A stretch of DNA of 64,000 bases, from assembly GCA_029975215.1 (NCBI GenBank), contig JARKPO010000017.1:41742-105741 (forward strand). The letters run 5' to 3'. Shown here piece by piece: positions 8,720 through 15,799 of this stretch. Below the pieces are notes generated by a model that was not told the DNA's origin, did no database searches, and saw nothing but the letters and a program-made list of their open reading frames with translations. The first letter of the stretch is position 1. Each line of letters starts with the position of its first letter. This stretch comes from Levilinea sp. GTDB lineage: Bacteria > Chloroflexota > Anaerolineae > Anaerolineales > Anaerolineaceae. The position numbers and the translations under genes are program-made.

Positions 8720-9614
8720 GGCTGTGAACCTCCAACGGCGCGCCTTTCTGCGGGTCCAGCACCAAGGCCAGGGCCTCCTGGGGGCAGTGGCTGACGCACA
8801 CGCCGCAGCCCATACAAGCGGCAGCGTCCACCTGGGCTGTGCCCGCCGCGGCGGAGACGGCCCCAAAGGGGCACACCTCCTCGCATTCCCCGCAGCCAGC
8901 GCACAGGTCATCCTCCACCTGGGCGCGGTATCCCGAAGCGATCAGCATGGGCGTGCCGTTGCGCTGAGCCTGCATGGCCCCGCAGCAGCAGGAACAGCAG
9001 TTGCAGATGGCGTAGAAGCGGCCCAAGAGGGCTTCTTTGAAAAAGGCGTGGTGCACATGTCCGCGCCGCTCTTCGGCTTCCAACACCGCCAGGGCCTCGG
9101 CGCTGCTCACCCGCCGCGAACGCTGGGGGTGGTGTTCGATAACCATGCTGACGAAAGGCTCGCCCACAATCAGGCACACATCCAAAGGCAGGCAGGGGTT
9201 TTCACGCGCCGCGCGGCAGGGGCAGTCCAGCAGGGCCAGATGGTCGGGCATCTCCAGGATCATATCGCGGGCGTGCTGAAAGGGGATCACCTGTTCCGGC
9301 AGGGCAGCCGCGATCGGCTCGCGCACCGTCACCCATTCGCGGGCGGACTGCAGGGGGATGACCTTGCCGTGGTAGCCCTCCGCCCAGGCCAGGCCGCCTT
9401 TCGAAACCCCCTCCGGGGCAGCTTTGGGCGGGAACCAGCGCTGCCACAACGCCCGCAGCCGCAGCCACAATTTGGCGGGCTGGCGTGTCCCCAGGCCGTT
9501 GCCGATGTAGGTGTAGGGGAAGCGCATATAGAACCACCCGTGCAGCCATTCGGTCACGGGGTAATTCTTTTTCGCTTTGGCTCTGCGGAAAAATTCCAGG
9601 GTAGAAGGCCGCAT
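8694..9614 (-). CDS. 4Fe-4S ferredoxin-domain protein
   Basis: A 306-residue iron-sulfur protein. The C-terminal third has two classic 4Fe-4S motifs, CAGCGECEEVCPFGA and CMGCGVCVSHCPQEA. Upstream there is a further Cys-rich patch (CNCCSCCCG) and CPCRAARENPC, which could hold an extra cluster. The N-terminal half is basic and aromatic, with no clear membrane helix. Similar proteins occur as reductase-associated or regulatory ferredoxins in anaerobes. The partner is unknown and no oxidoreductase subunit lies next to it. It is convergent with and overlaps the WD40 lipoprotein gene. The ATG at 9614 follows CGGAGGAAA. Confidence 0.85.
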   Translation of the reverse strand: MRPSTLEFFRRAKAKKNYPVTEWLHGWFYMRFPYTYIGNGLGTRQPAKLWLRLRALWQRWFPPKAAPEGVSKGGLAWAEGYHGKVIPLQSAREWVTVREPIAAALPEQVIPFQHARDMILEMPDHLALLDCPCRAARENPCLPLDVCLIVGEPFVSMVIEHHPQRSRRVSSAEALAVLEAEERRGHVHHAFFKEALLGRFYAICNCCSCCCGAMQAQRNGTPMLIASGYRAQVEDDLCAGCGECEEVCPFGAVSAAAGTAQVDAAACMGCGVCVSHCPQEALALVLDPQKGAPLEVHSLTSAPPSC

Positions 9615-9704
9615 GGCGTTTCCTCCGTTCGGCGGGGTCTATCCTCATTGTAGCGGGAAAACCACCCTCCGACAAGCACAGGCAGAAAAAGGAGAATCCA
9701 TCCA

Positions 9705-10541
9705 ATGTCCCCTCAGCCCATGCAAACCCTTGTGATCGCCGAACGTGTGCGCCTGTGCTCCCCCCTCGAAGAAGCCCCCTATATTGAACTGGCTGCCGAG
9801 ACCATCCGCCAATCCCTGCCGCTGATCGAATCCCTGTGGGGCGTTCAGCCCCCGCCCCAAACACGGGTATACCTGCACAGCAGCTGGCTGCGCGCCCTGC
9901 TGCACGGCGCGCCGCTGGATGGCAAGCTGGCGGTACTGCTGGGGCTGCCCTTTCAGTATATCTATCTCAACCGCCTGTGGAAGCTGGCTGGGGGCTGGAC
10001 GCACCGCTTCCCGATGGTCAGCCTGGTCACGGTCAAATCGCCGCCCCACCTGCGCCAATCCGATACAAGCCTGGGGCAAAAGCTGTTTATCAAAATCGAG
10101 GACGAGGCCGATAAATTCCGCCTCACCCTTTCCCACGAGCTGACCCACGCCTTCAGCCTGCGTCTGCGGCTGCCGCTGTGGCTGAGCGAGGGCATGGCTA
10201 TGCTCACCTCAGACCGCCTGCTGGGGGTGCAGACCGTTCTGCCCGAAACGCTGGCGTTCACCCAGCGCGCCGCCCAGCGCAAACCGCAGCGTTTTGAGGC
10301 GCGCGTTTCGCTCCGCCGGCCGGAACAGATTCTGGAAATGTACGCGCGCGGCTACTGGATCACCCGATACCTGCTGGAACACCAGCCGGATGTGCTGCGC
10401 TCGGTTTTGGCCAAACCCATGAACCCTGCGGATCTGGAAAACCAGTTAGCCAGGGCTTTGGGATGGCCGCGCGGCCAGTTCTGGTGGCATATCAATGCGG
10501 CCGTGCTGCGCGCCTACCCGCCTGCCAGCCCCGAAGCTTAA
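9705..10541 (+). CDS. Putative zinc metalloprotease (HExxH, peptidase MA-like)
   Basis: The 278-residue protein carries a gluzincin-like zinc site: H144-E145-x2-H148 in SHELTHAF, and E162 in WLSEGMAML as candidate third ligand, 14 residues later. It resembles the peptidase-MA-like proteins common in Chloroflexota. No signal peptide or transmembrane helix is obvious, so location is uncertain. The ATG follows AAAAAGGAGAA. The gene is divergent from the ferredoxin-like gene and ends at a bidirectional terminator. Protease activity is inferred from the metal site; the substrate is unknown. Confidence 0.75.
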   Translation: MSPQPMQTLVIAERVRLCSPLEEAPYIELAAETIRQSLPLIESLWGVQPPPQTRVYLHSSWLRALLHGAPLDGKLAVLLGLPFQYIYLNRLWKLAGGWTHRFPMVSLVTVKSPPHLRQSDTSLGQKLFIKIEDEADKFRLTLSHELTHAFSLRLRLPLWLSEGMAMLTSDRLLGVQTVLPETLAFTQRAAQRKPQRFEARVSLRRPEQILEMYARGYWITRYLLEHQPDVLRSVLAKPMNPADLENQLARALGWPRGQFWWHINAAVLRAYPPASPEA

Positions 10542-10545
10542 AACC

Positions 10546-10587
10546 AAAGCGCGGCTGCCGCCAAAAACCAGCCTGCCGCGCTTTTTG
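10546..10587. terminator. Bidirectional terminator hairpin
   Basis: Arms AAAGCGCGGC (10546-10555) and GCCGCGCTTT (10575-10584) with a 19-base loop and T-runs on both strands, between convergent genes. Confidence 0.75.
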
Positions 10588-10612
10588 GGTCTGTGTCCCC
10601 TGGCCGCCGCAC

Positions 10613-10801
10613 TCAGCCTTCGTGCGGGGCTAAATATTCAGCCCCCGGCAGTTTGCCGACTAAATGCTCAGGGTGGTGAATCAACACCGGCAAATGTTCC
10701 GGACAAATCCAAAACTGCTCATCCCGATAGGTCAGCCCCAACAAGGGGATTTCCTGGCTGCTGCGTTCGCACACCAAACACTTCTTTTGATTTTGATCCA
10801 T
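10613..10801 (-). CDS. Small zinc-ribbon-like protein
   Basis: A 62-residue protein starting MDQNQKKCLVCERSSQE. Cys pair CLVC near the N-terminus and a CPEH pair near residue 40 look like a compact treble-clef or zinc-ribbon site (Cys-Cys/Cys-His). The chosen ATG at 10801 has GGAGG at ideal spacing; the longer frame upstream has none. It is convergent with the protease gene across a terminator. Function is not recognisable; small zinc proteins of this kind can bind nucleic acid or a protein partner. Confidence 0.65.
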   Translation of the reverse strand: MDQNQKKCLVCERSSQEIPLLGLTYRDEQFWICPEHLPVLIHHPEHLVGKLPGAEYLAPHEG

Positions 10802-10933
10802 GAAAGCCTCCGTATGGTCAGTATAGGGGCTCTGCTGTGCAGCCTGTTTGTGCCAGCGCAAAGAAACCCGACTAATTTTACCTTAAACTGACAATATAGG
10901 GCTCGTCTGCCGCTGATCCAAAGGAGAACGTCC

Positions 10934-11320
10934 ATGAAATCGCTCTGGAAACCCGTTTTGTTCGTCTCCGCGCTGTTCCTGGCGGTCATTTTGGCCACCT
11001 GCGCCGCCCAGGCGCGCCAGATCACCGCGGCCCTGCGCAGCGCCGCCCAAAACCTGGAGGCCGGGGACGTCGGTGCACGGCCGGATGTGGCCCACCATGC
11101 CCGCGACTATGCCGCCCTGCTGCGCCAGCACATCCTCAAAGAGGACACCATCCTCTTCCCGGCGGCCGACCGCGTCATCCCCACCCAGCTTCATGCCGCG
11201 GTGATGGACGACTTTGAGAACGTGGAACATGAGGAAACCGGCGAAGGCGTGCACAAGAAATTCTGGCGCTGGCCGAATCGCTGGAAGTGGAAGCCGGTTT
11301 GGGGTAAGATGATCGCATGA
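10934..11320 (+). CDS. Half-hemerythrin with N-terminal hydrophobic segment; frameshifted 3' end
   Basis: Residues about 25-108 match the C-terminal half of a bacterial hemerythrin domain: ARDYAALLRQHILKEDTILF holds the HxxxxD iron motif (H66, D71), and VEHEETGEGVHKKF is the typical end. The first two helices with their iron-binding His/Glu are missing; instead there is a hydrophobic stretch (residues 4-22, SLWKPVLFVSALFLAVILA). After KKF the frame runs into an aberrant Trp-rich tail (WRWPNRWKWK). Adding one base near 11263 restores LALAESLEVEAGLG and a stop at 11305-11307, nine bases before the next ATG. So the ORF is both truncated and frameshifted (real or sequencing error). AAAGGAG precedes the ATG. 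Oxygen or diiron binding is doubtful. Confidence 0.7.
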   Translation: MKSLWKPVLFVSALFLAVILATCAAQARQITAALRSAAQNLEAGDVGARPDVAHHARDYAALLRQHILKEDTILFPAADRVIPTQLHAAVMDDFENVEHEETGEGVHKKFWRWPNRWKWKPVWGKMIA

Positions 11321-12087
11321 CGATGTACGATTCTTTCAGCAGTGATTACGACCGTTTTGTCCATTGGCCGGGGCGGCTGGCCTTTGAGCTGCCCTTCCTG
11401 GAGCAGTTCCTCTCCGGCCTGCCCCAACCGGTGCGGGTGATGGACGCCGCCGCGGGAACGGGCATGCACACCCTGGCCCTGGCTCAGCGCGGTTATGCCG
11501 CTGCCGGAGCCGACCTGAGCACGGGTATGGTGGCTCGCGCCCGCCAAAACGCGGCCCAGGCCGGGCTGCCCGTGCGCTTTGAGGCCGCCGGTTTCGGCGA
11601 GCTGGCCGCGGCCTTTGGCCCCCACAGCTTTGATGCACTGCTCTGCCTGGGGAACTCCCTGCCGCACCTGCTCACCCCGCAGGCCCTGGCCTCTGCCCTG
11701 GCCGATTTCGCGGCTGTGCTGCGCCCCGGCGGGCGGCTGCTGATCCAAAACCGCAATTTTGACGCCGTGTTGGCCCGCCGCGAACGCTTTATGGAACCGC
11801 AGGCCCACCGCGAAGGCGAGGCGGAATGGATCTTCCAGCGCTTTTATGATTACGACCCCGACGGGCTGATCACCTTTAACATCCTCACCCTGCACCGCCC
11901 CACCCCGGATGCCCCCTGGCAGCAAGCCGTCACCACCACCCGCCTGGCCCCGCAACTGGAGGCCGAGCTTTACGCCGCCCTGCGCAGCGCCGGTTTCGAA
12001 CAGATTCGCAGCTTCGGCAGCATGGACGGTTCCCCCTTTGACCCTGCCGCCAGCGGCAACCTGATTCTCAGCGCCGAGCGCGCCTGA
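11317..12087 (+). CDS. Class I SAM-dependent methyltransferase
   Basis: A 256-residue Rossmann-fold methyltransferase. Motif I is VMDAAAGTGMHT (SAM-binding glycine loop, about residues 39-50), motif II-like GADLSTGMV, and motif IV/post-I LLCLGNSLPHLL, followed by LRPGGRLLIQNRNFD. The substrate cannot be told from sequence; the LGNS-PHL element is shared with glycine/sarcosine-type and small-molecule methyltransferases. The start ATG overlaps the end of the aberrant hemerythrin frame by 4 bases and would lie 9 bases after that gene's restored stop, consistent with a two-gene operon. Confidence 0.87.
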   Translation: MTMYDSFSSDYDRFVHWPGRLAFELPFLEQFLSGLPQPVRVMDAAAGTGMHTLALAQRGYAAAGADLSTGMVARARQNAAQAGLPVRFEAAGFGELAAAFGPHSFDALLCLGNSLPHLLTPQALASALADFAAVLRPGGRLLIQNRNFDAVLARRERFMEPQAHREGEAEWIFQRFYDYDPDGLITFNILTLHRPTPDAPWQQAVTTTRLAPQLEAELYAALRSAGFEQIRSFGSMDGSPFDPAASGNLILSAERA

Positions 12088-12115
12088 GCCACCCCCCTCA
12101 CCCTCTAAAAACCAT

Positions 12116-12151
12116 CTGCCCCCCGCCAACCATCTCCGGTGCGGGGGGCAG
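12116..12151. terminator. Bidirectional terminator hairpin between convergent methyltransferase genes
   Basis: Arms CTGCCCCCCGC (12116-12126) and GCGGGGGGCAG (12141-12151), 11 perfect base pairs with a 14-base loop. T-runs are weak on both sides. Confidence 0.65.
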
Positions 12152-12171
12152 GCAGATTCACAGCCCAAACC

Positions 12172-12744
12172 CTAGGCCTCCTGCTTTTCCACCACCACCC
12201 ACACCGTGCCGCGGCCTTTTTGGATGCGCACCTGCGCCCGCGGCAGGGCAAACAGCGCTGCCATGTTGCGGGCGTTGAGAATGCGGCTGCGCATCCCTGC
12301 CAGCTTTTCCGCCACCGCAATCAGCTTGACCCCAAAGGTGTCAATATCCGGCTCTTCCACCACCAGCCGCCCGCCGGGGCGCAGCACACGGAAGAGCTCG
12401 CGCGCTGTCTGCGCCTGGTCGATCACGTGGTGTAGGGCGTCCACCATGATGATGCGGTCAAAATGATCCTGCGCAAAGGGCAGCCCTTCGGCCAAAGATT
12501 GGGCTGTCCACAGGCCGGGCTTGCCCTGGGCGCGCTTCAGCATGGCGGATGAAGCATCCGTTACCACCACCGCCGCACCCGCAGCCGTCAACGCCTGGGC
12601 GATGCGTCCCGTGCCCCCCGCGGCGTCCAGCACGCGCAAGCCCCGCAGGTTCCCCAGCAATTCTTGCAGCCCGGCCTGGATGCCGCTGCGAATAAAACGC
12701 TCATACACCGGAGCCAGGTGGTCAAAATGATCAAATCCGCCCAT
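12172..12744 (-). CDS. Class I SAM-dependent methyltransferase (UbiE/Methyltransf_11 type)
   Basis: 190 residues from the ATG at 12744, which has AAGGAGA eight bases upstream. Motif I is VLDAAGGTGRIAQAL, followed by VVTDASSAML, FDRIIMVDALHHV and LFRVLRPGGRLVVEEPD, the standard order for the methyltransferase-11 group to which UbiE/MenG-like quinone or small-molecule methyltransferases belong. It faces the other methyltransferase gene across a hairpin. Substrate unknown. The DALHHV element suggests a UbiE-like active site but is not diagnostic. Confidence 0.87.
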   Translation of the reverse strand: MGGFDHFDHLAPVYERFIRSGIQAGLQELLGNLRGLRVLDAAGGTGRIAQALTAAGAAVVVTDASSAMLKRAQGKPGLWTAQSLAEGLPFAQDHFDRIIMVDALHHVIDQAQTARELFRVLRPGGRLVVEEPDIDTFGVKLIAVAEKLAGMRSRILNARNMAALFALPRAQVRIQKGRGTVWVVVEKQEA

Positions 12745-12907
12745 CGCGTATCTCCTTTGAAGGGATTGTAACACCCCCGCCCCGATCCAACCCTAACAAC
12801 ATGCCGGTCATTCCTTCACAATTTCTAAATCTGGGTGCTGTATCCTATGTCTAGTCTTCAATAGAAGATGCAAACACAGGAAACCATTTAGAACTTAGGA
12901 GATAGAC

Positions 12908-13525
12908 ATGAAAACCTGGATGAAAATTTCTCTCGGCGTGTTCGCCGGAATCACGATGATCGCCCTGACGGCGGCCTTACTGCTGCCCACCTACAGCGTT
13001 GCCGCCGCCGCAGTCGAACGGCGCGGCGGCCCCAATAACGGCCAGCCCGGAAACGGCAGCGGTATTGGAAACGGCAACGGAAACGGCAATGGGAACGGCA
13101 CCGGCTCCCCGCTGCAAAGCCCACCCACCACCCCGCTCACCGCCGCCGAAGCTCAAGCTTTACAGGATGCCATTTTGGAAGAATACGGCGCGCTGAATCT
13201 GTACCAGGGGGTGATCGACACCCTGGGGGCCAGGCTGCCCTTTACCCAAATCGTCCGCTCCGAGCAGCAGCATGTCAACGCCCTGCTGCGCCAGGCGCAG
13301 ATCTACGGTGTTGAAGCCCCCGCCAACCCCGGACTGGCCCAGCCGGTAAGCTTCGACAGCCTGGCCGAAGCCTGTCAGGCAGGCGTGCAGGCCGAGATCG
13401 CCGACGCCGCCCTCTACGACACTTTGAAAGCCGTCACCACCCACGCCAGCCTGCTGCAGGTGTATGATAACCTGCAAAGCGTCTCGCTGAACCAGCACCT
13501 GCCCGCCTTTGAAGCCTGCCAATAA
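12908..13525 (+). CDS. Secreted DUF2202 (ferritin-like) protein
   Basis: A 205-residue protein with a signal peptide (MKTWMKISLGVFAGITMIAL, cleavage probably after SVAAA), a low-complexity linker of Gly-Asn repeats (residues about 50-68) and a DUF2202 domain (about 78-203). The domain has ferritin-like helices with EEYGALNLYQGV and an ExxH motif in SEQQHVNALL, which could bind a diiron or other metal pair. The biological role of DUF2202 is not established; export and four-helix fold are the supported statements. ATG follows TAGGAGATAGAC. It is the only gene between two terminators, so it is likely monocistronic. Confidence 0.85.
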   Translation: MKTWMKISLGVFAGITMIALTAALLLPTYSVAAAAVERRGGPNNGQPGNGSGIGNGNGNGNGNGTGSPLQSPPTTPLTAAEAQALQDAILEEYGALNLYQGVIDTLGARLPFTQIVRSEQQHVNALLRQAQIYGVEAPANPGLAQPVSFDSLAEACQAGVQAEIADAALYDTLKAVTTHASLLQVYDNLQSVSLNQHLPAFEACQ

Positions 13526-13555
13526 GCTGAAAAATCCTCACCATTAATAAAAAGC

Positions 13556-13580
13556 AGCCGCCCCTAAGGGGCGGCTGTTG
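13556..13580. terminator. Bidirectional terminator between DUF2202 and peroxiredoxin genes
   Basis: Arms AGCCGCCCC and GGGGCGGCT (13556-13576) with a minimal loop. On the minus strand it is followed by CTTTTTATT, on the plus strand by GTTGT. Confidence 0.8.
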
Positions 13581-13619
13581 TCTGTATTCCCAGCCCATAT
13601 CCAATTGAAAAATGATCGG

Positions 13620-14330
13620 CTAGAACGCGTCCTCTGGCTTCCACTCTTTCCAGACCTTGCCCACCAGGGCGGGGCCCGGTTTCAAAGTGGGTTTGCCCGG
13701 CTGCCAGCCCGAAGGCGTCACTTCGCCGGTCTTGACCACGTGTTGGAAAGCTTTCACCTGGCGAATCAGTTCGCTGACGTTGCGGCCAACCTCAGGGGTC
13801 AACACTTCCATCGCGCGGATGTTGAAATCAGGGTCAATGATGAACCGCCCGCGGATATCTACCCCGGCGTCTTCGTCATACACCCCGTACACGCTTCCAA
13901 CCCGTCCGCCGGCGTCCGAAAGCAGCGGGAAAGGTACGCCGCCCGGCACCATCTTAGAGAGTTCTTCTTCCTGCCAAATCTTGTGGGAGAAACGGCTGTC
14001 GGTGCTGATCGCGAAAATCTCCACACCGATTTCTTTCAGTTCCGAATATTTGACGGCAACTGCCGACAATTCGGTCGGTCAAACAAAGGTGAAATCACCG
14101 GGATAGAAGCAAATGACGATCCATTTGCCCTTATAGTCTGAAAGTCGGATGTTCTTAAAGCCGCCGTCCACAAACGCGGCCAGTTCAAAATCGGGAGCGG
14201 GTTTACCCACACGTGCAAGCATTTTCGAGACCTCCTTTCCTAAGGTTACGGTTAAAGGTTCCTGATTGGGAGCCTCCAAAGCGATGGGGCCTTTGGAGGG
14301 CTTGACACAGCCGTCTTTGGCTTCTGCCAT
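13620..14330 (-). CDS. Selenocysteine-containing peroxiredoxin (UGA decoded as Sec84)
   Basis: Read straight through one in-frame TGA (14079-14081), this is a complete 236-residue AhpC/2-Cys-type peroxiredoxin. The TGA falls exactly where the peroxidatic Cys belongs: [14 protein letters not shown]. No frame change is needed on either side, and flanking motifs ([34 protein letters not shown]) are intact. An SECIS-like hairpin starts 10 bases after the TGA. The resolving-Cys motif VCPxGW reads VTPSGW (Thr205), so it would act as a 1-Sec enzyme. Other cysteines are C8 and C74. Family role: reduction of H2O2 and organic peroxides in the cytoplasm. ATG 14330 has AAAGGAGG upstream; an annotation ignoring Sec would split it in two. 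Confidence 0.88.
14050..14069 (-). promoter_or_regulatory. Candidate bacterial SECIS element
   Basis: In the mRNA, UUG-U-CGGC / AGUU / GCCG-U-CAA forms a stem of 3 plus 4 pairs around a U-U mismatch, with a 4-base loop. The loop begins 18 bases after the UGA and has G at its second position, as reported for bacterial SECIS loops. Confidence 0.65.
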
Positions 14331-14378
14331 ACTGCCTCCTTTCGGGTCAAACTGGATATGGGGTGGTGTCCTTTATTG

Positions 14379-14407
14379 ATTATAGCAAGGTTTCCAAATC
14401 GAAACAA
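14379..14407 (-). promoter_or_regulatory. Promoter of the selenoprotein peroxiredoxin
   Basis: On the minus strand, TTGTTT (14407-14402), 17 bases, TATAAT (14384-14379), about 48 bases before the start codon. Confidence 0.65.
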
Positions 14408-14521
14408 ATGGAACAGAGCGAAATTTCCCCCAAATTATCAGGTAATTTTCCAACATACAGGCTGGCCTACGCCCGCCAAAGCGGGTACAATCCACAAATC
14501 CCCCCTCTTGGAGCCGCCCCC

Positions 14522-15517
14522 ATGTCCCTCCTCTGGACTCAGCCGCAGTGGCTGGAAGAAGCGCAAGATTGGATTCGCCAACAGGCTGACCGCCTGGGGC
14601 TGCCCTTGCAGACGCCCATCCGCCAGGAGCATGTGCGCCCCTGGTCCACGGTGCTGTCCGCCGAAAGTCAGGGGGGCAAACTGTTTTTCAAGGCCAGCGC
14701 GCCCTATCTGGCTCACGAGGCGGCCCTCACCCAGGCGCTTTCCATATGGCGGCCCGACTGCATGCTGCCGGTGCTGGCGGCCGACGTGCAGCGCGGCTGG
14801 CTGCTGCTGCCGGATGCGGGCACTCCCCTGCGTGCCCTGCTGCACACCCCCGCCGACCTGCGCCGCTGGGAAGGCATTCTGCCGCTCTTCGCTCAAGTAC
14901 AAATGGAACTGGCCGCTCGCGCAGATGATCTGCTGTGCCTGGGCATTTTTGACCGCCGCCCCGCCCGCCTGGCCGCGGATACCGCCGCCCTGCTGGAAGA
15001 CACCAGCGCGCTCATCACCGGCGGCGAAGACGGTCTGACCCCAGAGCAAGCTGCGCGCCTGCGTCAGCATCTACCCGCCCTGCGCACTCTGTGCGCCGAA
15101 CTGGCCACCAGCGGGCTGCCCAACACGCTGCACCACGATGATTTTCACGATGCCAACATCTTCGTGCACAGCCAGGGCTGCTGGTTCACAGACTGGGGCG
15201 AAAGCGCCCTGGCTCACCCCTTCTTTTCGCTGCTGGTGACTTTGCGCAGTGTGGAAAACCGCCTGGGGCTGCTGCCCAGCGCGCCGGAATGTGTGCGCAT
15301 GCGCGACGCATATTTGGAAGCCTGGACCAGTTTTGCCCCCCGCCCGGCCCTGCTGGAAATTTTTGCCCTCTCGCAGCGCGCCGCCATGCCCGCCCGCGCC
15401 CTCACCTGGCATTGGGTCATCCGCCACCTGCCGGCCGACCTCGTGCCCGAATACCAGGATGCGGTTCCGGCCTATCTGGGTGAATTTTTAGCGCTGGAAG
15501 AAGCTCATTCTGCCTGA
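14522..15517 (+). CDS. Aminoglycoside phosphotransferase (APH)-like kinase
   Basis: 331 residues from the ATG at 14522, which has GGAG upstream; an upstream in-frame ATG would place the N-terminus in the promoter region. The kinase core is visible: a catalytic loop LHHDDFHDANIF (HDD-x-H-D-x-N, Brenner-type) near residue 203 and a metal-binding DWGE near 224. The N-terminal lobe is divergent. APH-fold enzymes phosphorylate aminoglycosides, choline, homoserine or other small alcohols; nothing nearby points to antibiotic resistance, so a metabolic substrate is as likely. Divergent from the peroxiredoxin. Confidence 0.82.
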   Translation: MSLLWTQPQWLEEAQDWIRQQADRLGLPLQTPIRQEHVRPWSTVLSAESQGGKLFFKASAPYLAHEAALTQALSIWRPDCMLPVLAADVQRGWLLLPDAGTPLRALLHTPADLRRWEGILPLFAQVQMELAARADDLLCLGIFDRRPARLAADTAALLEDTSALITGGEDGLTPEQAARLRQHLPALRTLCAELATSGLPNTLHHDDFHDANIFVHSQGCWFTDWGESALAHPFFSLLVTLRSVENRLGLLPSAPECVRMRDAYLEAWTSFAPRPALLEIFALSQRAAMPARALTWHWVIRHLPADLVPEYQDAVPAYLGEFLALEEAHSA

Positions 15518-15527
15518 ACAGCCGCTC

Positions 15528-15689
15528 TCAATCCCCGGCCAAAAAACCGTATCGGGCCACAATCTGCTGTCCCTCGGGGGAACGCACCAACGCCGCAAAG
15601 TCAGCGGCCAAAGCCGAATCCGCGGCGGCCGCCGTCATCTGCTGCATATTGACGCTCACCCACACCTCCGCCTGGGTGGGATGAGTGAA
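15528..15689 (-). pseudogene. C-terminal remnant of an ABC solute-binding protein (PstS/ModA/TupA-like)
   Basis: On the minus strand 53 codons are open after a stop and end in TGA. The translation contains the hallmark C-terminal end of phosphate/molybdate/tungstate-binding proteins: FAALVRSPEGQQIVARYGF, then LAGD. There is no start codon or upstream body, only a short A/T-rich gap toward 15760, so this is a decayed fragment. A tungstate or molybdate binder would fit the tungsten AOR upstream, but the fragment is too short to tell which oxyanion it bound. Confidence 0.65.
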
Positions 15690-15799
15690 TCACCCCCTGT
15701 TTAATGAATGGACGATTATATCGCAGCCTGCCGCACGAAGGCTGCATCCGCCCAAAAAGCGGTAGAATGATGGCAGCGTCCTAAAATCAAAGGCCTTTC

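Noticed and set aside
13045..13110. Tandem GGAAACGGCAACGG-type repeat as a DNA repeat element.
   Set aside because: It encodes the Gly-Asn linker of the DUF2202 protein and is in frame; no need for a separate element.
13620..14330. Peroxiredoxin split by a stop codon, read as a pseudogene or two ORFs.
   Set aside because: The stop is TGA precisely at the catalytic residue, both halves are in the same frame with no base missing, and an SECIS-like hairpin follows. Selenocysteine explains all of it.
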